NCBI RefSeq assembly: GCF_000374925.1
Contig: NZ_KB895541.1
Location: forward strand, 62,001-126,000
Length of the DNA stretch: 64,000 nucleotides
DNA from: Arthrobacter sp. 131MFCol6.1
Lineage (GTDB): Bacteria > Actinomycetota > Actinomycetes > Actinomycetales > Micrococcaceae
Direction of reading: 5' to 3'
Shown: positions 18,209 through 28,755 of the stretch, in pieces
Numbering within the stretch: position 1 is the stretch's first letter
Layout: each line of letters begins with the position of its first letter
Position numbers and translations under genes: made by a program
The notes under the pieces: generated by a model
Databases searched by the model: none
What the model was told of the DNA's origin: nothing
The model's input: only the letters and a program-made list of their open reading frames with translations

Positions 18209-19791
18209 CCGGCCCCATCCCCGCCCCGCTCACCACCTCGCCCCGGCTGCAGGGACTCACCACCTGGGATTCCGACTGGTCCGGCCTGCGCGTCGTGGTC
18301 ACCGGCATCGGCGTCTCCGGCTTCGCCGCCGCCGATACCCTCATTGAACTCGGCGCCCGCGTGGTGGTGGTGGATGCCGCCACCAGCGCCAAGGCGCTGG
18401 CCCAGGCCGACACACTCAAGATCGTCGGCGCGGTGGACGTCCTGCTGGGCGAGGAAGCGGTGGAGTCCGTCCCGAAGATCGACGGGCAGAAGCCGGACCT
18501 GGTGGTCACGTCCCCGGGCTGGCGCCCGGACCAGGCCCTGCTCGCCGCCGCGGCGCGGGCGCACATCCCGGTGTGGGGCGACGTCGAGCTCGCCTGGCGG
18601 CTCCGCGAACGCGAGGGCCGCAAGACCGCCGACTGGCTGGCCATTACCGGCACCAACGGCAAGACCACCACGGTGGGCCTGACCGAGTCCATGCTCCAGG
18701 CCGCCGGACTGAAAGCGATCGCCGTAGGCAACGTCGGCACCCCGATCCTGGACGCCCTGCGCGACCCCGTGGACTACGACGCCTTCGCGGTGGAACTGTC
18801 CAGTTTCCAGCTGCACTGGAGCCACTCGGTGTCACCGGTGGCCAGCGTGTGCCTCAACGTCGCTGAAGACCACGTGGACTGGCACGGCTCCTACGCCTCC
18901 TACCTGGCCGACAAGGCCAAGGTCTACGCGAACACGCAGAAGGCCTGCATCTACAACGCCGAGCAGATCGAGACCGAACGCATGGTCGAGGACGCGGACG
19001 TGGTGGAAGGCTGCCGGGCCGTGGGATTCACCACACTGACGCCGGCCATCAGCATGCTCGGCGTCGTGGAGGGACTGCTGGTGGACCGGGCGTTCATCGC
19101 AGAACGCAAGGACAGCGCGGCCGAACTCGCCTCGATCGCCGACCTGGGGCCGGTGGCTCCGCGCCACATGGTGGCCAACGCGCTGGCAGCCGCCGCCCTG
19201 GTCAGGGCCTACGGGGTGGAGCCATCGGCTGTGCGCCAGGGCCTGCTGAACTACCTACCGGGAGACCACCGGATCCAGCTGGTGGCCCGGCATGAGGGTG
19301 TGCTCTGGATCAACGATTCCAAGGCCACCAACCCGCATGCCGCCGCCGCCTCGTTGTCCGCATTCCAGAATGTGGTGTGGATCGCGGGAGGCTTGTCCAA
19401 GGGCGTGAACTACGACTCCCTGATCCAGGAACAGGGCAGCCGGCTCAAGGCCGTGGTCCTGATCGGCGCGGACTCCAGCGATCTGCAGGCCGCCCTGAAG
19501 CGACACGCGCCGGATGTCCCCGTGATCGGGCAGGGCAAGGGCGAGACTGAAGACGTGCAGACTGCCGGTACGGCCAAAGCCGACGCAGGCCCTTCGCCGA
19601 TTTTCGGCGAGACTGTGATGGCCCAAGCCGTTGCCTCGGCGGCGCAGCTGGCCGCCTCCGGGGACACCGTGCTGCTGGCCCCGGCGGCTGCTTCCATGGA
19701 CCAGTTCTCTTCCTATGCTCACCGTGGCGATGCCTTCATCGAAGCTGTCCGCGAGCTCGTGGAAGGGCAGGCTCAGACCAGCGAGGAGTAA
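18205..19791 (+). CDS. murD: UDP-MurNAc-L-alanine:D-glutamate ligase
   Basis: 528 residues from a GTG that overlaps the mraY stop; this start puts the Rossmann-like [15 protein letters not shown] near the N-terminus. P-loop [39 protein letters not shown] and [10 protein letters not shown] identify MurD. Longer than the usual 440-480 residues; the extra length includes an insert near the C-terminal domain ([20 protein letters not shown]). ftsW begins 2 bp after its stop. Confidence 0.95.
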   Translation: MTGPIPAPLTTSPRLQGLTTWDSDWSGLRVVVTGIGVSGFAAADTLIELGARVVVVDAATSAKALAQADTLKIVGAVDVLLGEEAVESVPKIDGQKPDLVVTSPGWRPDQALLAAAARAHIPVWGDVELAWRLREREGRKTADWLAITGTNGKTTTVGLTESMLQAAGLKAIAVGNVGTPILDALRDPVDYDAFAVELSSFQLHWSHSVSPVASVCLNVAEDHVDWHGSYASYLADKAKVYANTQKACIYNAEQIETERMVEDADVVEGCRAVGFTTLTPAISMLGVVEGLLVDRAFIAERKDSAAELASIADLGPVAPRHMVANALAAAALVRAYGVEPSAVRQGLLNYLPGDHRIQLVARHEGVLWINDSKATNPHAAAASLSAFQNVVWIAGGLSKGVNYDSLIQEQGSRLKAVVLIGADSSDLQAALKRHAPDVPVIGQGKGETEDVQTAGTAKADAGPSPIFGETVMAQAVASAAQLAASGDTVLLAPAAASMDQFSSYAHRGDAFIEAVRELVEGQAQTSEE

Positions 19792-19793
19792 CA

Positions 19794-21353
19794 ATGGTCA
19801 GCACGCCCACACGTACGACGGCGGCACGGCCCGCCGCCGGCGGGGCCACCAGCGGCACCAAGACGCCTTCGGCGGCCCCGACAACGGCCGGCAGGCCCGC
19901 CGTCACGCCCGCGGCCCGGGTGCGTGCCTGGAACCGCGGATTCTGGTCCGCATTGGAAGGCACCGGCAAGTCCCGCAACGGATCCACGTACTACCTGATC
20001 CTTGGCTCCACCCTGGCCCTGACGGCGATCGGCATCATGATGGTCCTCTCAGCCTCCAGCGTTGAAGCGATCGCCGCGGGGGAGTCGCCGTACTCCGCCG
20101 CCCTCAAACAGGGCGGATTCGCCGCGATTGGCGTCTTCGCGATGTTTGTCCTCTCACGCGTGAACGTCGTCTGGCTCAGGCGCTTCGCCTGGCCGCTCAT
20201 ATTCCTGGCCATCGCCCTGCTGGGCCTGGTCCTTCTCGTGGGACGCAGCGCCCTGGGCAACCAGAACTGGATCGACGTCGGACCGTTCACTTTCCAGCCC
20301 TCCGAAGCCGCCAAGCTTGCCCTCGCGCTCTGGATGGCCACGGTGCTTGACCGCAAAGCCAAGCTCCTCCACGAATGGCGCCACGCGCTCATTCCGGTCG
20401 TGCTCCCGGGCGCCATTGCGGTCCTGGGCCTCATCCTGGCCGGAAACGACCTCGGGACGGCCATGATCGTGATGATCATCGTGGCCGCCGCGCTGTTCTT
20501 CGCCGGCGTGCGGCTTTACCTTTTCGGCTTCGCCGGAGCGGTCCTGGCCCTTGGCGCGACGATCCTCGCCGTCACGAGCCCGAACCGGATGTGCCGCATC
20601 CTGTCCTGGACGGGCCAGACCTGCGCTGACGGCTCGGACCTGAACTACCAGTCCACCAACGGCCTGTACGGGCTCGCGTCCGGCGGCTGGTTCGGCGTCG
20701 GACTGGGCCAGAGCCGGCAGAAGTACAGCTGGATCCCGGAAGCGCACAACGACTTCATTTTCGCGATCATCGGCGAGGAGCTCGGACTGGTCGGCACGCT
20801 CGTCGTCCTGGTCCTCTTCGCCATCCTCGGCACCGCCATCTACCGGGTGGTCGTCGCCCAGCACGATGTCTTCCACCGCGTCCTGGCCGGCACGATCATG
20901 GTCTGGCTGCTGGGCCAGGCCAGCGTCAACATGGCCGTGGTCACCGGGCTCGCACCCGTGATCGGTGTCCCGTTGCCCTTCATTTCTTACGGCGGCTCCG
21001 CCCTGCTGATGTCGCTGTGTGCCATCGGCGTCGTCCTGTCCCTGGCCCGGGCCCAGATGGAACCCGGCATGCAGCCGAAGAAGATGCTCAAGTTCGGCCC
21101 GGCCGCCTTCGCCAATTCCGTGCGGAGGGCCCGCGCTGCCCGGGCCGCAAGGACTGCCGCCAGCCGGTCCGCCGCCAGCACCGCCTCCAGCCGATCCGCC
21201 GCCCGCACCGCAGCCCGTCCCAAGGCCCCCGCAGGCAAGAACCCCGCAGGCAAGAACCCCGCCAAGCCTCCCGCAACCAAGAACCCCGCCAAGCCTCCCG
21301 CAACCAAGAACCCCGCCAAGAACCCTGCCGCCAAGAACCGTACGAAAGCGTAA
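19794..21353 (+). CDS. ftsW: Septal peptidoglycan glycosyltransferase FtsW (SEDS) with basic repeat tail
   Basis: 519 residues. SEDS-family lipid II polymerase of the septum, partner of FtsI. About ten membrane helices; [20 protein letters not shown] at the first, [13 protein letters not shown] in a loop, [18 protein letters not shown] and [13 protein letters not shown] near the end. After the last helix comes a cytoplasmic, strongly basic tail of about 90 residues rich in Arg/Ala/Ser and then Lys/Pro/Asn/Ala, partly encoded by two identical 27-bp DNA repeats. The start follows a GAGGAG site inside the end of murD. Confidence 0.96.
   Translation: MVSTPTRTTAARPAAGGATSGTKTPSAAPTTAGRPAVTPAARVRAWNRGFWSALEGTGKSRNGSTYYLILGSTLALTAIGIMMVLSASSVEAIAAGESPYSAALKQGGFAAIGVFAMFVLSRVNVVWLRRFAWPLIFLAIALLGLVLLVGRSALGNQNWIDVGPFTFQPSEAAKLALALWMATVLDRKAKLLHEWRHALIPVVLPGAIAVLGLILAGNDLGTAMIVMIIVAAALFFAGVRLYLFGFAGAVLALGATILAVTSPNRMCRILSWTGQTCADGSDLNYQSTNGLYGLASGGWFGVGLGQSRQKYSWIPEAHNDFIFAIIGEELGLVGTLVVLVLFAILGTAIYRVVVAQHDVFHRVLAGTIMVWLLGQASVNMAVVTGLAPVIGVPLPFISYGGSALLMSLCAIGVVLSLARAQMEPGMQPKKMLKFGPAAFANSVRRARAARAARTAASRSAASTASSRSAARTAARPKAPAGKNPAGKNPAKPPATKNPAKPPATKNPAKNPAAKNRTKA
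21261..21314 (+). repeat. Two identical 27-bp repeats in the ftsW tail
   Basis: Copies at 21261-21287 and 21288-21314, each beginning GCCAAGCCTCCCGCAACC, with partial copies on both sides. They encode AKPPATKNP twice. In-frame length (27 bp) allows expansion or contraction without frameshift. Confidence 0.9.
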
Positions 21354-21363
21354 ACAGCCCTTC

Positions 21364-22521
21364 ATGAACACCGAGTCGCCCCTGTCCGTGGTCCTTGCCG
21401 GCGGCGGAACCGCCGGCCATATCAGCCCGCTGCTGGCAATCGCCGGCGCCCTCCGGCAGTCCCGCCCCGGAGTGCAGCTCCTGGCTGTCGGGACCCCCGG
21501 CGGAATGGAAGCGCGGCTCGTTCCGGCGGCCGGCCTGGACCTCGCCACCATCAGCCGTGTCCCGCTCCCGCGCAAGCCTTCCGCGGACCTGCTGCGGCTG
21601 CCGGGCCGGATGGCCGGTGCGGTGAAGCAGGCGGGCTCCATCCTGGATGAGGCAGGCGCCGACGTCCTGGTGGGGGTCGGCGGCTACGTGTGCACGCCGA
21701 TGTACCTCGCGGCCCGGCGCCGGAGAATCCCGATCGTGGTCCACGAGGCCAACACCCGTCCCGGCCTGGCAAACCGCGTCGGCGCGGCCCTCGGCGCCCA
21801 CGTGGCAGTGGCCTTCGCCGCGACCAAGCTGGGCCGCGCCGCCCGGCACGTCGGCATGCCCATGCGCCCCGAAATTTCCGGCCTCGACCGCGCGGCTGCC
21901 CGGGCCGGTGCACGGCAGGCCCTCGGCCTGGACGCGGACCGGCCGACGCTGATCGTCACCGGCGGCTCCTCGGGCGCCCAGAGCATCAACCGGTCCCTCG
22001 CCGCGGCCGTGGGAGGCCTCGCCGACGCCGGAGTGCAGACCCTGCACATCACCGGCCGCGGGAAGTCCGTCCACGACGCCGACGGCAAGCCGCTCGCCGC
22101 GCCGGGCTACCGGCAGGTGGAGTACGTGGACGGCATGGAAACCGTCTACGCCGCGGCGGACCTGCTGCTGGCCCGCGCCGGAGCCGCCACGGTCTGCGAG
22201 GTGGCCGCCGTGGGCGTGCCCGCCGTCTTCGTCCCCCTGCCCATCGGCAACGGCGAGCAGGCGCTGAACGCCGCGGGCCTTGTCGCCGCAGGAGGCGCGT
22301 TGATCGTCGATGACAAGGCCTTCTCCGCGGACTGGATCAACGGCAGCATCATTCCCCTGCTGCAGGACACGGACAGGCTGGCCCGGATGGCCGCCAGCTC
22401 CGAACAGCTCGGCATCCGCAACGCGGACCGGCGCATGGCCGATCTCATCCTCGAAGTCGCGTCCTCGAACAAGCACAGCGGGAATCGACACCGCACGAAC
22501 CAGCACGGCAGGAAGCAGTAG
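21364..22521 (+). CDS. murG: UDP-GlcNAc:lipid I N-acetylglucosamine transferase
   Basis: 385 residues, GT28 family, makes lipid II at the inner membrane face. The glycine-rich [18 protein letters not shown] near the N-terminus, [13 protein letters not shown] and the C-terminal donor-site [10 protein letters not shown] and [12 protein letters not shown] are visible. ATG start 10 bp after ftsW; the ribosome site is weak, suggesting coupling to ftsW translation. Confidence 0.96.
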   Translation: MNTESPLSVVLAGGGTAGHISPLLAIAGALRQSRPGVQLLAVGTPGGMEARLVPAAGLDLATISRVPLPRKPSADLLRLPGRMAGAVKQAGSILDEAGADVLVGVGGYVCTPMYLAARRRRIPIVVHEANTRPGLANRVGAALGAHVAVAFAATKLGRAARHVGMPMRPEISGLDRAAARAGARQALGLDADRPTLIVTGGSSGAQSINRSLAAAVGGLADAGVQTLHITGRGKSVHDADGKPLAAPGYRQVEYVDGMETVYAAADLLLARAGAATVCEVAAVGVPAVFVPLPIGNGEQALNAAGLVAAGGALIVDDKAFSADWINGSIIPLLQDTDRLARMAASSEQLGIRNADRRMADLILEVASSNKHSGNRHRTNQHGRKQ

Positions 22522-22525
22522 AGCA

Positions 22526-23926
22526 ATGACCCAGCCCCAACACGGCACGCGTGCCCTGGAATCCCTCGGCCGCGTTCACTTCATCGGCATCGGCGGCGTC
22601 GGCATGTCCGCCGTTGCCCGCATCATGGTGGCCCGCGGCATCCCGGTGAGCGGCTCCGACGCCAAGTCGCTGCCCGTCATGGCGGACCTCGCCGCCGCCG
22701 GGGCGCGGATCGCCGTGGGCTACGCTCCCGGCAACCTGGGAGACGCCCAGACGGTGGTCGCCGGCTCTGCGATCCGGCCCGACAACCCCGAGCTCGCAGC
22801 GGCCCGTGCCGCCGGACTCCCTGTGCTGCACCGCTCCGAGGCGCTGGCCGCCACGATGGCCGATGACACCGTGGTGGCAGTCGCCGGAACGCACGGCAAG
22901 TCCACCACGACCTCCATGATCACGGTGCTGCTGCAAGGCGCCGGACTGGACCCCTCGTTCGCGATCGGCGCCAACGTCCCGGCGCTCGGGGTCAACGCGG
23001 CGCACGGCACGGCGGGGATCTTCGTCGCCGAGGCCGACGAGTCGGACGGCTCCTTCCTGAACTACCGCCCCACGATCGCCGTGGTGACCAACGTCGAGCC
23101 GGACCACCTGGACTTCTACGGCACCGCCGAGGCCGTCTATGCCTCCTTTGACAGCTTCACGGCCCTGCTCCCGGCCGACGGCGTCCTGGTGGCGTGCGCG
23201 GACGACCCCGGAGCCAGGGCACTGGCCGAGCGCACCGTGGCCCGCGGCAACACCCGCGTGGTCCTGTACGGAACGGCCGACGACGCCGCCATCCGGCTGC
23301 ACGACGCGGGAGTCGGCCGGATGGGGATCTCGACGACGGCGGGCACGTTCGGCGTCGAACTCCAGGTTCCGGGCCGGCACAACGCGCTCAACGCTGCCGC
23401 AGCCTTCGCCGTGGCGATCGAACTCGGCGTCGCGCCGGACACCGCTGCGGCGGCACTGGCCCACTTCTCCGGAGCCTCGCGCCGTTTCGAGTTCAAGGGG
23501 GAAGGCCGCGGCGTCCGCGTCTACGACGACTATGCCCACCACCCCACGGAAGTCCGGGCCGCGCTGTCCGCGGCACGGGCGGTCGCCGGGGAGCACAAGG
23601 TGCACGTGCTCTTCCAGCCGCACCTGTTTTCCCGGACCCGCGAATTTGCCCGCGAGTTCGCCGAAGCGCTCAACACGGCGGACACGGCCCTGGTCCTGGA
23701 CATCTATCCTGCCCGCGAGGATCCCATTCCAGGCGTCACCAGCGGGCTGATCGCCGAGCACCTGGGCTCAAGCGGCCGCCTTGTCGGACCCGACGGGGAG
23801 GCTGTGCAGGCACTGCTGGCGGCCGCCGGACCGGGGGACATCGTGCTGACCGCCGGCGCCGGTGACGTCACGGCCTACGGGCCGCTGGTTGTCGAGGCCC
23901 TGACGGCCGAGGCCGCCGGTGCCTAG
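22526..23926 (+). CDS. murC: UDP-N-acetylmuramate-L-alanine ligase
   Basis: 466 residues. First amino-acid addition to UDP-MurNAc. FIGIGGVGMSAVARIM dinucleotide-like N-terminus, P-loop AGTHGKSTTTSM, EADESDGSFL, VYDDYAHHPTEV and FQPHLFSRTREF are all MurC hallmarks. An AGGAAG site in the end of murG precedes the ATG. Overlaps ftsQ by 8 bp. Confidence 0.97.
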   Translation: MTQPQHGTRALESLGRVHFIGIGGVGMSAVARIMVARGIPVSGSDAKSLPVMADLAAAGARIAVGYAPGNLGDAQTVVAGSAIRPDNPELAAARAAGLPVLHRSEALAATMADDTVVAVAGTHGKSTTTSMITVLLQGAGLDPSFAIGANVPALGVNAAHGTAGIFVAEADESDGSFLNYRPTIAVVTNVEPDHLDFYGTAEAVYASFDSFTALLPADGVLVACADDPGARALAERTVARGNTRVVLYGTADDAAIRLHDAGVGRMGISTTAGTFGVELQVPGRHNALNAAAAFAVAIELGVAPDTAAAALAHFSGASRRFEFKGEGRGVRVYDDYAHHPTEVRAALSAARAVAGEHKVHVLFQPHLFSRTREFAREFAEALNTADTALVLDIYPAREDPIPGVTSGLIAEHLGSSGRLVGPDGEAVQALLAAAGPGDIVLTAGAGDVTAYGPLVVEALTAEAAGA

Positions 23927-24845
23927 CGCCAGGCGCCCCACCTACCGCGGGGGATCCGGCGCCGGCGGAACCGGCGCCGGCACTAATGCCGGAACCGGCT
24001 CCCGGCCGCCGTCCGGCGGACCGGGCACGGATGTCATTTCGGCGTCCAAGACCGCCGCGGAGACCGCCGGCGGCCCGGCCCGCAATCCGCAGAACCTGCA
24101 GGGCACACCGGACAACGGGCCCGGCAAGGTCCTCTCCTTCCCCGAGCCCAAGGGCAAGCGCCGCCGGCGGATCCTGCTCAGCACCATCGGGATCGTGGCC
24201 GTGCTGATGGCCGGCATCGTCGCGGCCGCCGTCTACTCGCCTGTGCTGGCCCTGCGGACGGTCACGGTGGAGGGCACAAAAATGCTGCACCCGGACCAGG
24301 TTCAGGCCGCCCTCGCGCCCCTTCAGGGCAAGCCGCTGCCGCAGATCAGCGAGGAGGAGGTCACGGCACTGCTCAAGCCGCTGGTCCAGGTCAAGGGCGT
24401 CACCGCGAAGGCGCTGCCGCCCGCCACGTTGCAGGTGCACGTCACCGAGCGCATTCCCGTGGCCCTGGTCAAGCAGGGCAAAACGTTCCAGCTGGTGGAC
24501 GTCGACGGTGTCCAGCTCAGCACCACCGCCGATGCCGCGTCGGTATCGCTTCCGGTGATCGACGGCGGCAGCGGAACGCTGCCGAAGGACCTGTTCCAGG
24601 CCATCACGGCGGTGCTTGGGGCCCTGCCGGCCGATGTGCTGGCCCGGCTCTCCAACGCCTCTGCCGCGTCTGCCGACGCCGTCGAACTCAAACTCGTCGA
24701 CGGGCAGACAATCGTCTGGGGCAACGCGGGGGAGAAGGAGCTGAAGGCACGGGTCCTGTCTGCCCTCCTGAAGGTCCCGGCCGACCCCAAAAATCCGGTG
24801 AAGGTCTACGATGTCAGCGTGCCCCGGCACCCCGTCACGCGGTAG
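23919..24845 (+). CDS. ftsQ: Cell division protein FtsQ/DivIB
   Basis: 308 residues. A long disordered cytoplasmic N-terminus (Gly/Ala/Pro-rich, ending in basic KGKRRRR), one membrane helix (about 85-107), then an extracellular POTRA domain starting ALRTVTVEGTKMLHPDQV and the FtsQ beta domain. Bridges cytoplasmic and periplasmic division proteins. GTG start overlapping murC. The start is fixed only by this overlap; the disordered region could begin later. Confidence 0.92.
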   Translation: MPSARRPTYRGGSGAGGTGAGTNAGTGSRPPSGGPGTDVISASKTAAETAGGPARNPQNLQGTPDNGPGKVLSFPEPKGKRRRRILLSTIGIVAVLMAGIVAAAVYSPVLALRTVTVEGTKMLHPDQVQAALAPLQGKPLPQISEEEVTALLKPLVQVKGVTAKALPPATLQVHVTERIPVALVKQGKTFQLVDVDGVQLSTTADAASVSLPVIDGGSGTLPKDLFQAITAVLGALPADVLARLSNASAASADAVELKLVDGQTIVWGNAGEKELKARVLSALLKVPADPKNPVKVYDVSVPRHPVTR

Positions 24846-25099
24846 CCGGCAATCGGATCCGCCGCGGGCTGGATGTCCAGCGGACGTCCAGCTGGCCGCG
24901 GGACTACTTACAGGGGCTATTTGCCCGGTATTCGCGCGACACGCGGCGCCGGTTATTGAATGTCCCCTGCATAGGAAATACCGTCACAGACATGAGTTAC
25001 TTGACATAACTATAACCTTCAAGTCGAAGGTTAAGGTTCAAAGCTTCAAGCAGGACTCGATCAGTTTTCGCATTAGTACACGAACAAGGGACACGTAAC
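24846..25099 (+). promoter_or_regulatory. ftsZ leader with inverted and direct repeats
   Basis: 254 bp. The distal part is AT-rich with TTGACA (25001-25006) and TATAAC (25011-25016), which are too close to be one promoter, so the exact start is unclear. Downstream, AACCTTC-AAGTC-GAAGGTT (25014-25032) can form a hairpin or operator and CTTCAAG appears twice. AAGGGA serves as the ribosome site for the ftsZ GTG. Suggests ftsZ has its own regulated promoter. Confidence 0.5.
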
Positions 25100-26317
25100 G
25101 TGGCAGCTCCGCAGAATTACTTGGCCGTCATCAAGGTCGTCGGCATCGGCGGCGGTGGCGTGAACGCAGTCAACCGCATGATCGAGGTCGGTCTTCGCGG
25201 CGTCGAATTCATCGCCATCAACACCGATGCCCAGGCATTGTTGATGAGCGATGCCGACGTCAAGCTCGACGTCGGGCGTGAGCTGACCCGTGGACTCGGT
25301 GCTGGCGCGAACCCTGAAGTTGGCCGGCAGGCCGCGGAGGACCACGCTGATGAAATCGAAGAGGTCATCCGTGGCGCAGACATGGTCTTCGTCACCGCCG
25401 GCGAAGGCGGCGGAACCGGCACCGGCGGCGCGCCCGTCGTTGCCCGGATCGCCCGGTCCCTTGGCGCCCTGACCATCGGCGTCGTGACGCGCCCCTTCAC
25501 GTTCGAAGGCCGCCGCCGGGCCGGCTCCGCCGAGGCCGGCATTGACGCCCTGCGCGATGAAGTCGACACCCTGATCGTGATCCCGAACGACCGCCTGCTC
25601 TCCATCAGCGACCGCAACGTCTCGGTCCTGGACGCGTTCCGTTCCGCCGACCAGGTCCTGCTCTCCGGTGTCCAGGGCATCACGGACCTCATCACCACCC
25701 CCGGCCTGATCAACCTCGACTTCGCCGACGTCAAGTCGGTCATGCAGGGTGCCGGTTCCGCGCTGATGGGCATCGGTTCCGCCCGCGGCGAAGACCGTGC
25801 CGTGAAGGCTGCGGAGCTGGCCATCGCCTCCCCACTGCTGGAAGCATCGATCGACGGCGCGCACGGTGTGCTGCTGTCCATCCAGGGCGGCTCGGACCTT
25901 GGCCTCTTCGAAATCAACGAGGCCGCCCGCCTGGTCCAGGAAGTCGCCCACCCGGAGGCGAACATCATCTTCGGCGCCGTGATCGACGACGCCCTTGGCG
26001 ACGAGGCGCGCGTCACCGTCATCGCCGCCGGCTTCGACGACGTCAAGGCCACCTCGCCGTCCATGGACCAATCCCTGCCGGCCGCGCCGCAGCGCCCCAC
26101 GTCCGCCGCCCCGGCCCCGGCGCAGGCACCTGCCTCCGCCCCGGTCCAGCCGCTGCACGCCACTGTCGGCGCTTCCGGCTACGGCGGCTGGGGCCAGCAG
26201 CGTCCCTCTGCCGTGCCGGCCGATTCGGGCTTCGACGTCGACCTTCCGGCCGTCGTGGAGCCGGACCTGTCCGGCCGGCACTCCGATGACCTGGATGTCC
26301 CGGACTTCCTCAAGTAA
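25100..26317 (+). CDS. ftsZ: Cell division GTPase FtsZ
   Basis: 405 residues, tubulin homologue forming the Z-ring. Begins [17 protein letters not shown] (nucleotide-binding), with the tubulin signature GGGTGTG at 103-109 and the T7 synergy region [12 protein letters not shown] Pro/Ala-rich linker (about 320-385) leads to the conserved C-terminal peptide [10 protein letters not shown] that binds partners such as SepF and FtsW. GTG start with AAGGGA upstream. A strong terminator hairpin follows. Confidence 0.98.
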   Translation: MAAPQNYLAVIKVVGIGGGGVNAVNRMIEVGLRGVEFIAINTDAQALLMSDADVKLDVGRELTRGLGAGANPEVGRQAAEDHADEIEEVIRGADMVFVTAGEGGGTGTGGAPVVARIARSLGALTIGVVTRPFTFEGRRRAGSAEAGIDALRDEVDTLIVIPNDRLLSISDRNVSVLDAFRSADQVLLSGVQGITDLITTPGLINLDFADVKSVMQGAGSALMGIGSARGEDRAVKAAELAIASPLLEASIDGAHGVLLSIQGGSDLGLFEINEAARLVQEVAHPEANIIFGAVIDDALGDEARVTVIAAGFDDVKATSPSMDQSLPAAPQRPTSAAPAPAQAPASAPVQPLHATVGASGYGGWGQQRPSAVPADSGFDVDLPAVVEPDLSGRHSDDLDVPDFLK

Positions 26318-26340
26318 GTAGCTCGTAACTAGCTCGGCTT

Positions 26341-26378
26341 CAGCATGGCACCGCCGTCCGGCGGTGCCATGCTGCTTT
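26341..26378 (+). terminator. Strong terminator after ftsZ
   Basis: Perfect 15-bp stem CAGCATGGCACCGCC / GGCGGTGCCATGCTG with loop GTCC, followed by CTTTG. Separates the mur-fts genes from the pgeF-yggS-sepF group. Confidence 0.85.
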
Positions 26379-26442
26379 GCGGCGGGTTACGGTGGATTGT
26401 ATGAACGCAGGTATTCCGGACATGTTGATGGCGGTGTTGTGA

Positions 26443-27201
26443 TTGTTTTGCTGGCGGGCTGAAGTCCGGCCGGGCGTATGGGTGGCTTTCACCGACGCCA
26501 CGGCCGGGAACCTGGCACTGCATGTCGGTGATGACCCCGTGGCGGTCCGCCGCCGGCGCGCAGAGCTCGAAGCGGCCGCCGGGCTCGGCGGGCGGTCCTT
26601 CCGGTACATGAACCAGGTCCACGGCAGTGACGTCGCCACCATCGTTGGATCCACGGCCGCGGACAGCGCCGGCCAAGATCCGGCCGCGCCCACGGCCGAT
26701 GCCATGGTCTCCCGGACAGAGCCGCTGGCCGTCCTGGTGGCGGACTGTGTGCCGGTGGTCCTGGTCGGCGAGGACCTGGCCGGGGCGCCGGTGCTGGGCG
26801 TCATCCACGCCGGACGGCCCGGCGTCGCCGCCGAGGTGGTGCCCGCCGCCGTCGCCCGCCTCCGGGAGCTCGGCGCGGACCGCATCAGCGCCTGGGTGGG
26901 GCCCTCGGTCTGCGGGCGCTGCTACGAGGTCCCCGACCAGCTGCGGGCGGACGTTGCCGCGGCCGTGCCCGCCACCTGGTGCACGACCTCCACCGGCACC
27001 CCTGGCCTGGACCTGCCGGCCGGGGTGCGGAGCCAGCTGGAAGCTGCCGGCGTCGCGATCGAATACTCCGGGGGATGCACCCTCGAGGACGACACCCTCT
27101 TCTCCTACCGCCGCAACAGCCACACCGGCCGCTTCGCCGGGCTGGCATGGACGGACGGGACACGCGGGACACACCGGGCCAGGGCGCAGGGCCATGACTG
27201 A
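26443..27201 (+). CDS. pgeF: Laccase-domain purine nucleoside phosphorylase / PgeF-type peptidoglycan editing factor
   Basis: About 252 residues of the YlmD/YfiH (DUF152) family, linked to removal of L-serine from peptidoglycan stems and to purine nucleoside cleavage. Metal-site segments: MNQVHGSDV, VLVADCVPVVLV, VIHAGRPGVAAEVV and WVGPSVCGRCYEV. The third is usually HAGWRG, so HAGRPG is a variant. The start is uncertain: the frame opens with TTG right after an in-frame stop, and a GTG 33 bases later is another candidate. Overlaps yggS by 8 bp. Placement after ftsZ is conserved in actinobacteria. Confidence 0.85.
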   Translation: MFCWRAEVRPGVWVAFTDATAGNLALHVGDDPVAVRRRRAELEAAAGLGGRSFRYMNQVHGSDVATIVGSTAADSAGQDPAAPTADAMVSRTEPLAVLVADCVPVVLVGEDLAGAPVLGVIHAGRPGVAAEVVPAAVARLRELGADRISAWVGPSVCGRCYEVPDQLRADVAAAVPATWCTTSTGTPGLDLPAGVRSQLEAAGVAIEYSGGCTLEDDTLFSYRRNSHTGRFAGLAWTDGTRGTHRARAQGHD

Positions 27202-28000
27202 GCCGGTGCAGGGCCCCGACACCAACGCCGTCAATCCCGCCACGGCGCCGGGGGAGCATCATGAGAACCGGACGGACGCGCTGGAAGGCCCCCGCATGGC
27301 CCAGCTGGAGGCGAACCTCGCGGCCGTCCGCCGCCGGATCGACGCCGCCGTGGCCGCCGCGGGCCGGCAGGCGACGCCACCGCGCCTGATCGTCGTCACC
27401 AAGTTCCATCCTGCGCAGGACGTCCGGCGGCTGGCGTCGCTGGGGGTCACCGACGTCGGGGAGAACCGGGACCAGGAGGCCGCGGAAAAGGCGGCGCAGC
27501 TCCAGGACCTGGGCCTGAGCTGGCACTTCATCGGTCAGCTCCAAAGCAAGAAGGCCAAATCCGTGGTGAAGTACGCCGCGTCGGTGCACTCCGTGGACCG
27601 GGAAGCTGTGGCCTCCGCCCTGGCCAAGGCGATGGCCGTCGAAAGCGACCGCTCGGGCCGCCCGCCGCTGGACTGTTTCATCCAGGTCAGCCTGGACGAG
27701 GACGAAGGGGCGCACCGCGGCGGCGCGGCCCCCGGCGACGTCCCCGCACTGGCCGAACAGCTGGCCGCCGCCCCCGGACTCAGGCTCGCCGGCGTCATGG
27801 CCGTTGCCCCGCTCGGGGCGGACCCGGCGGCTGCCTTCGAAAAGCTGGCAGGCATTTCCGGGCGGCTGGCAGAACAATTTCCACACGCCACGGGAATATC
27901 CGCCGGCATGAGCCAGGACCTCGAAGAGGCCATCCGCTTCGGGGCGACACACCTGCGCATTGGCTCCGATATTCTCGGTCCGCGTCCGGCCCTGCGGTAA
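27194..28000 (+). CDS. yggS: PLP-binding protein YggS/YlmE (PLP homeostasis)
   Basis: 268 residues. Single-domain fold type III PLP protein with no known catalytic activity, which balances cellular PLP. PLP lysine in LIVVTKFHP, then VGENRDQEA, WHFIGQLQSKKAK and GMSQDLEEAIRFGATHLRIG. About 30 residues precede the usual start; the ATG at 27194 overlaps pgeF by 8 bp, supporting coupled translation. Confidence 0.93.
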   Translation: MTEPVQGPDTNAVNPATAPGEHHENRTDALEGPRMAQLEANLAAVRRRIDAAVAAAGRQATPPRLIVVTKFHPAQDVRRLASLGVTDVGENRDQEAAEKAAQLQDLGLSWHFIGQLQSKKAKSVVKYAASVHSVDREAVASALAKAMAVESDRSGRPPLDCFIQVSLDEDEGAHRGGAAPGDVPALAEQLAAAPGLRLAGVMAVAPLGADPAAAFEKLAGISGRLAEQFPHATGISAGMSQDLEEAIRFGATHLRIGSDILGPRPALR

Positions 28001-28050
28001 GTTCGACGTATTGGAAGGTAATGGCGGGGATTCCAAGGCTGTCTAGTCAC

Positions 28051-28065
28051 TAAGCGGCCCGCTTA
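28051..28065. promoter_or_regulatory. Palindrome upstream of sepF
   Basis: TAAGCGG-C-CCGCTTA, a perfect 7-bp-arm palindrome ending 22 bp before the sepF ATG. Could be an operator or a small hairpin; no factor is known. Confidence 0.4.
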
Positions 28066-28087
28066 CGGACAAGATTAGGAGTCGACC

Positions 28088-28618
28088 ATGGCTGGCGCTC
28101 TGCGCAAGACAATGATCTATCTTGGGCTCGCCGACGGCGACGAACACTACGAGTCTGAGCACCCCACACCGCACAAGGATGAGGACGAATCCATGGAGCA
28201 GGACCGCGAGGAACGACGTGCGCCGGCGCCCGTCCGCGAGGTCCCCCGGGAAGAGCCTCACGCCGCTGAAGAGGAATATCGCGCACCTGTGACACCCATC
28301 AAGCGTGCGGCATCGAGCCGCGAAGAGACCACCGGACTCCGGCAGATCACGACCATCCATCCGCGGTCGTACAACGACGCCAAGCTCATCGGCGAAAGCT
28401 TCCGCGACGGCATCCCCGTCATCATGAACGTCACCGACATGGGGGAGGCTGACGCCAAGCGCCTCGTGGACTTCTCCGCCGGTCTTGTTTTCGGCCTCCG
28501 CGGCAGCATCGAGCGGGTGACGAACAAGGTCTTCCTGCTCTCGCCGTCGTACATCGAAGTCATTGGCGACGACAAGAAGGTCAGCGAGACGCAGGCAAGT
28601 TTCTTCAACCAGAGCTAG
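28088..28618 (+). CDS. sepF: Cell division protein SepF
   Basis: 176 residues. Membrane anchor of FtsZ, replacing FtsA, which is absent here. N-terminal amphipathic helix [14 protein letters not shown], acidic disordered linker (about 16-85), and C-terminal SepF domain (about 88-172) with [20 protein letters not shown] and [14 protein letters not shown] good AGGAG site precedes the ATG. Confidence 0.96.
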   Translation: MAGALRKTMIYLGLADGDEHYESEHPTPHKDEDESMEQDREERRAPAPVREVPREEPHAAEEEYRAPVTPIKRAASSREETTGLRQITTIHPRSYNDAKLIGESFRDGIPVIMNVTDMGEADAKRLVDFSAGLVFGLRGSIERVTNKVFLLSPSYIEVIGDDKKVSETQASFFNQS

Positions 28619-28637
28619 GCCCGAATATTCGGTACTG

Positions 28638-28665
28638 ATGCCAGGCGGGGACACCTGCCTGGCAT
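28638..28665 (+). terminator. Hairpin after sepF
   Basis: ATGCCAGGC / GCCTGGCAT with a 10-base loop. No T-run follows, so it may be a weak terminator or an RNA stabiliser rather than a full stop. Confidence 0.5.
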
Positions 28666-28755
28666 CCGTGCGGAATTATCCGTGTTGAAATAGAAGTAAC
28701 ACTTTCCTTAGGACACTTCGGTATCCGGAATGAACATGGAGATATGAGTTAGCTC

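Noticed and set aside
28744-28752. Two-codon regulatory frame ATG-AGT-TAG just before yggT
   Set aside because: It is too close to the GGAG to be translated well, and a 9-base frame is easily random.
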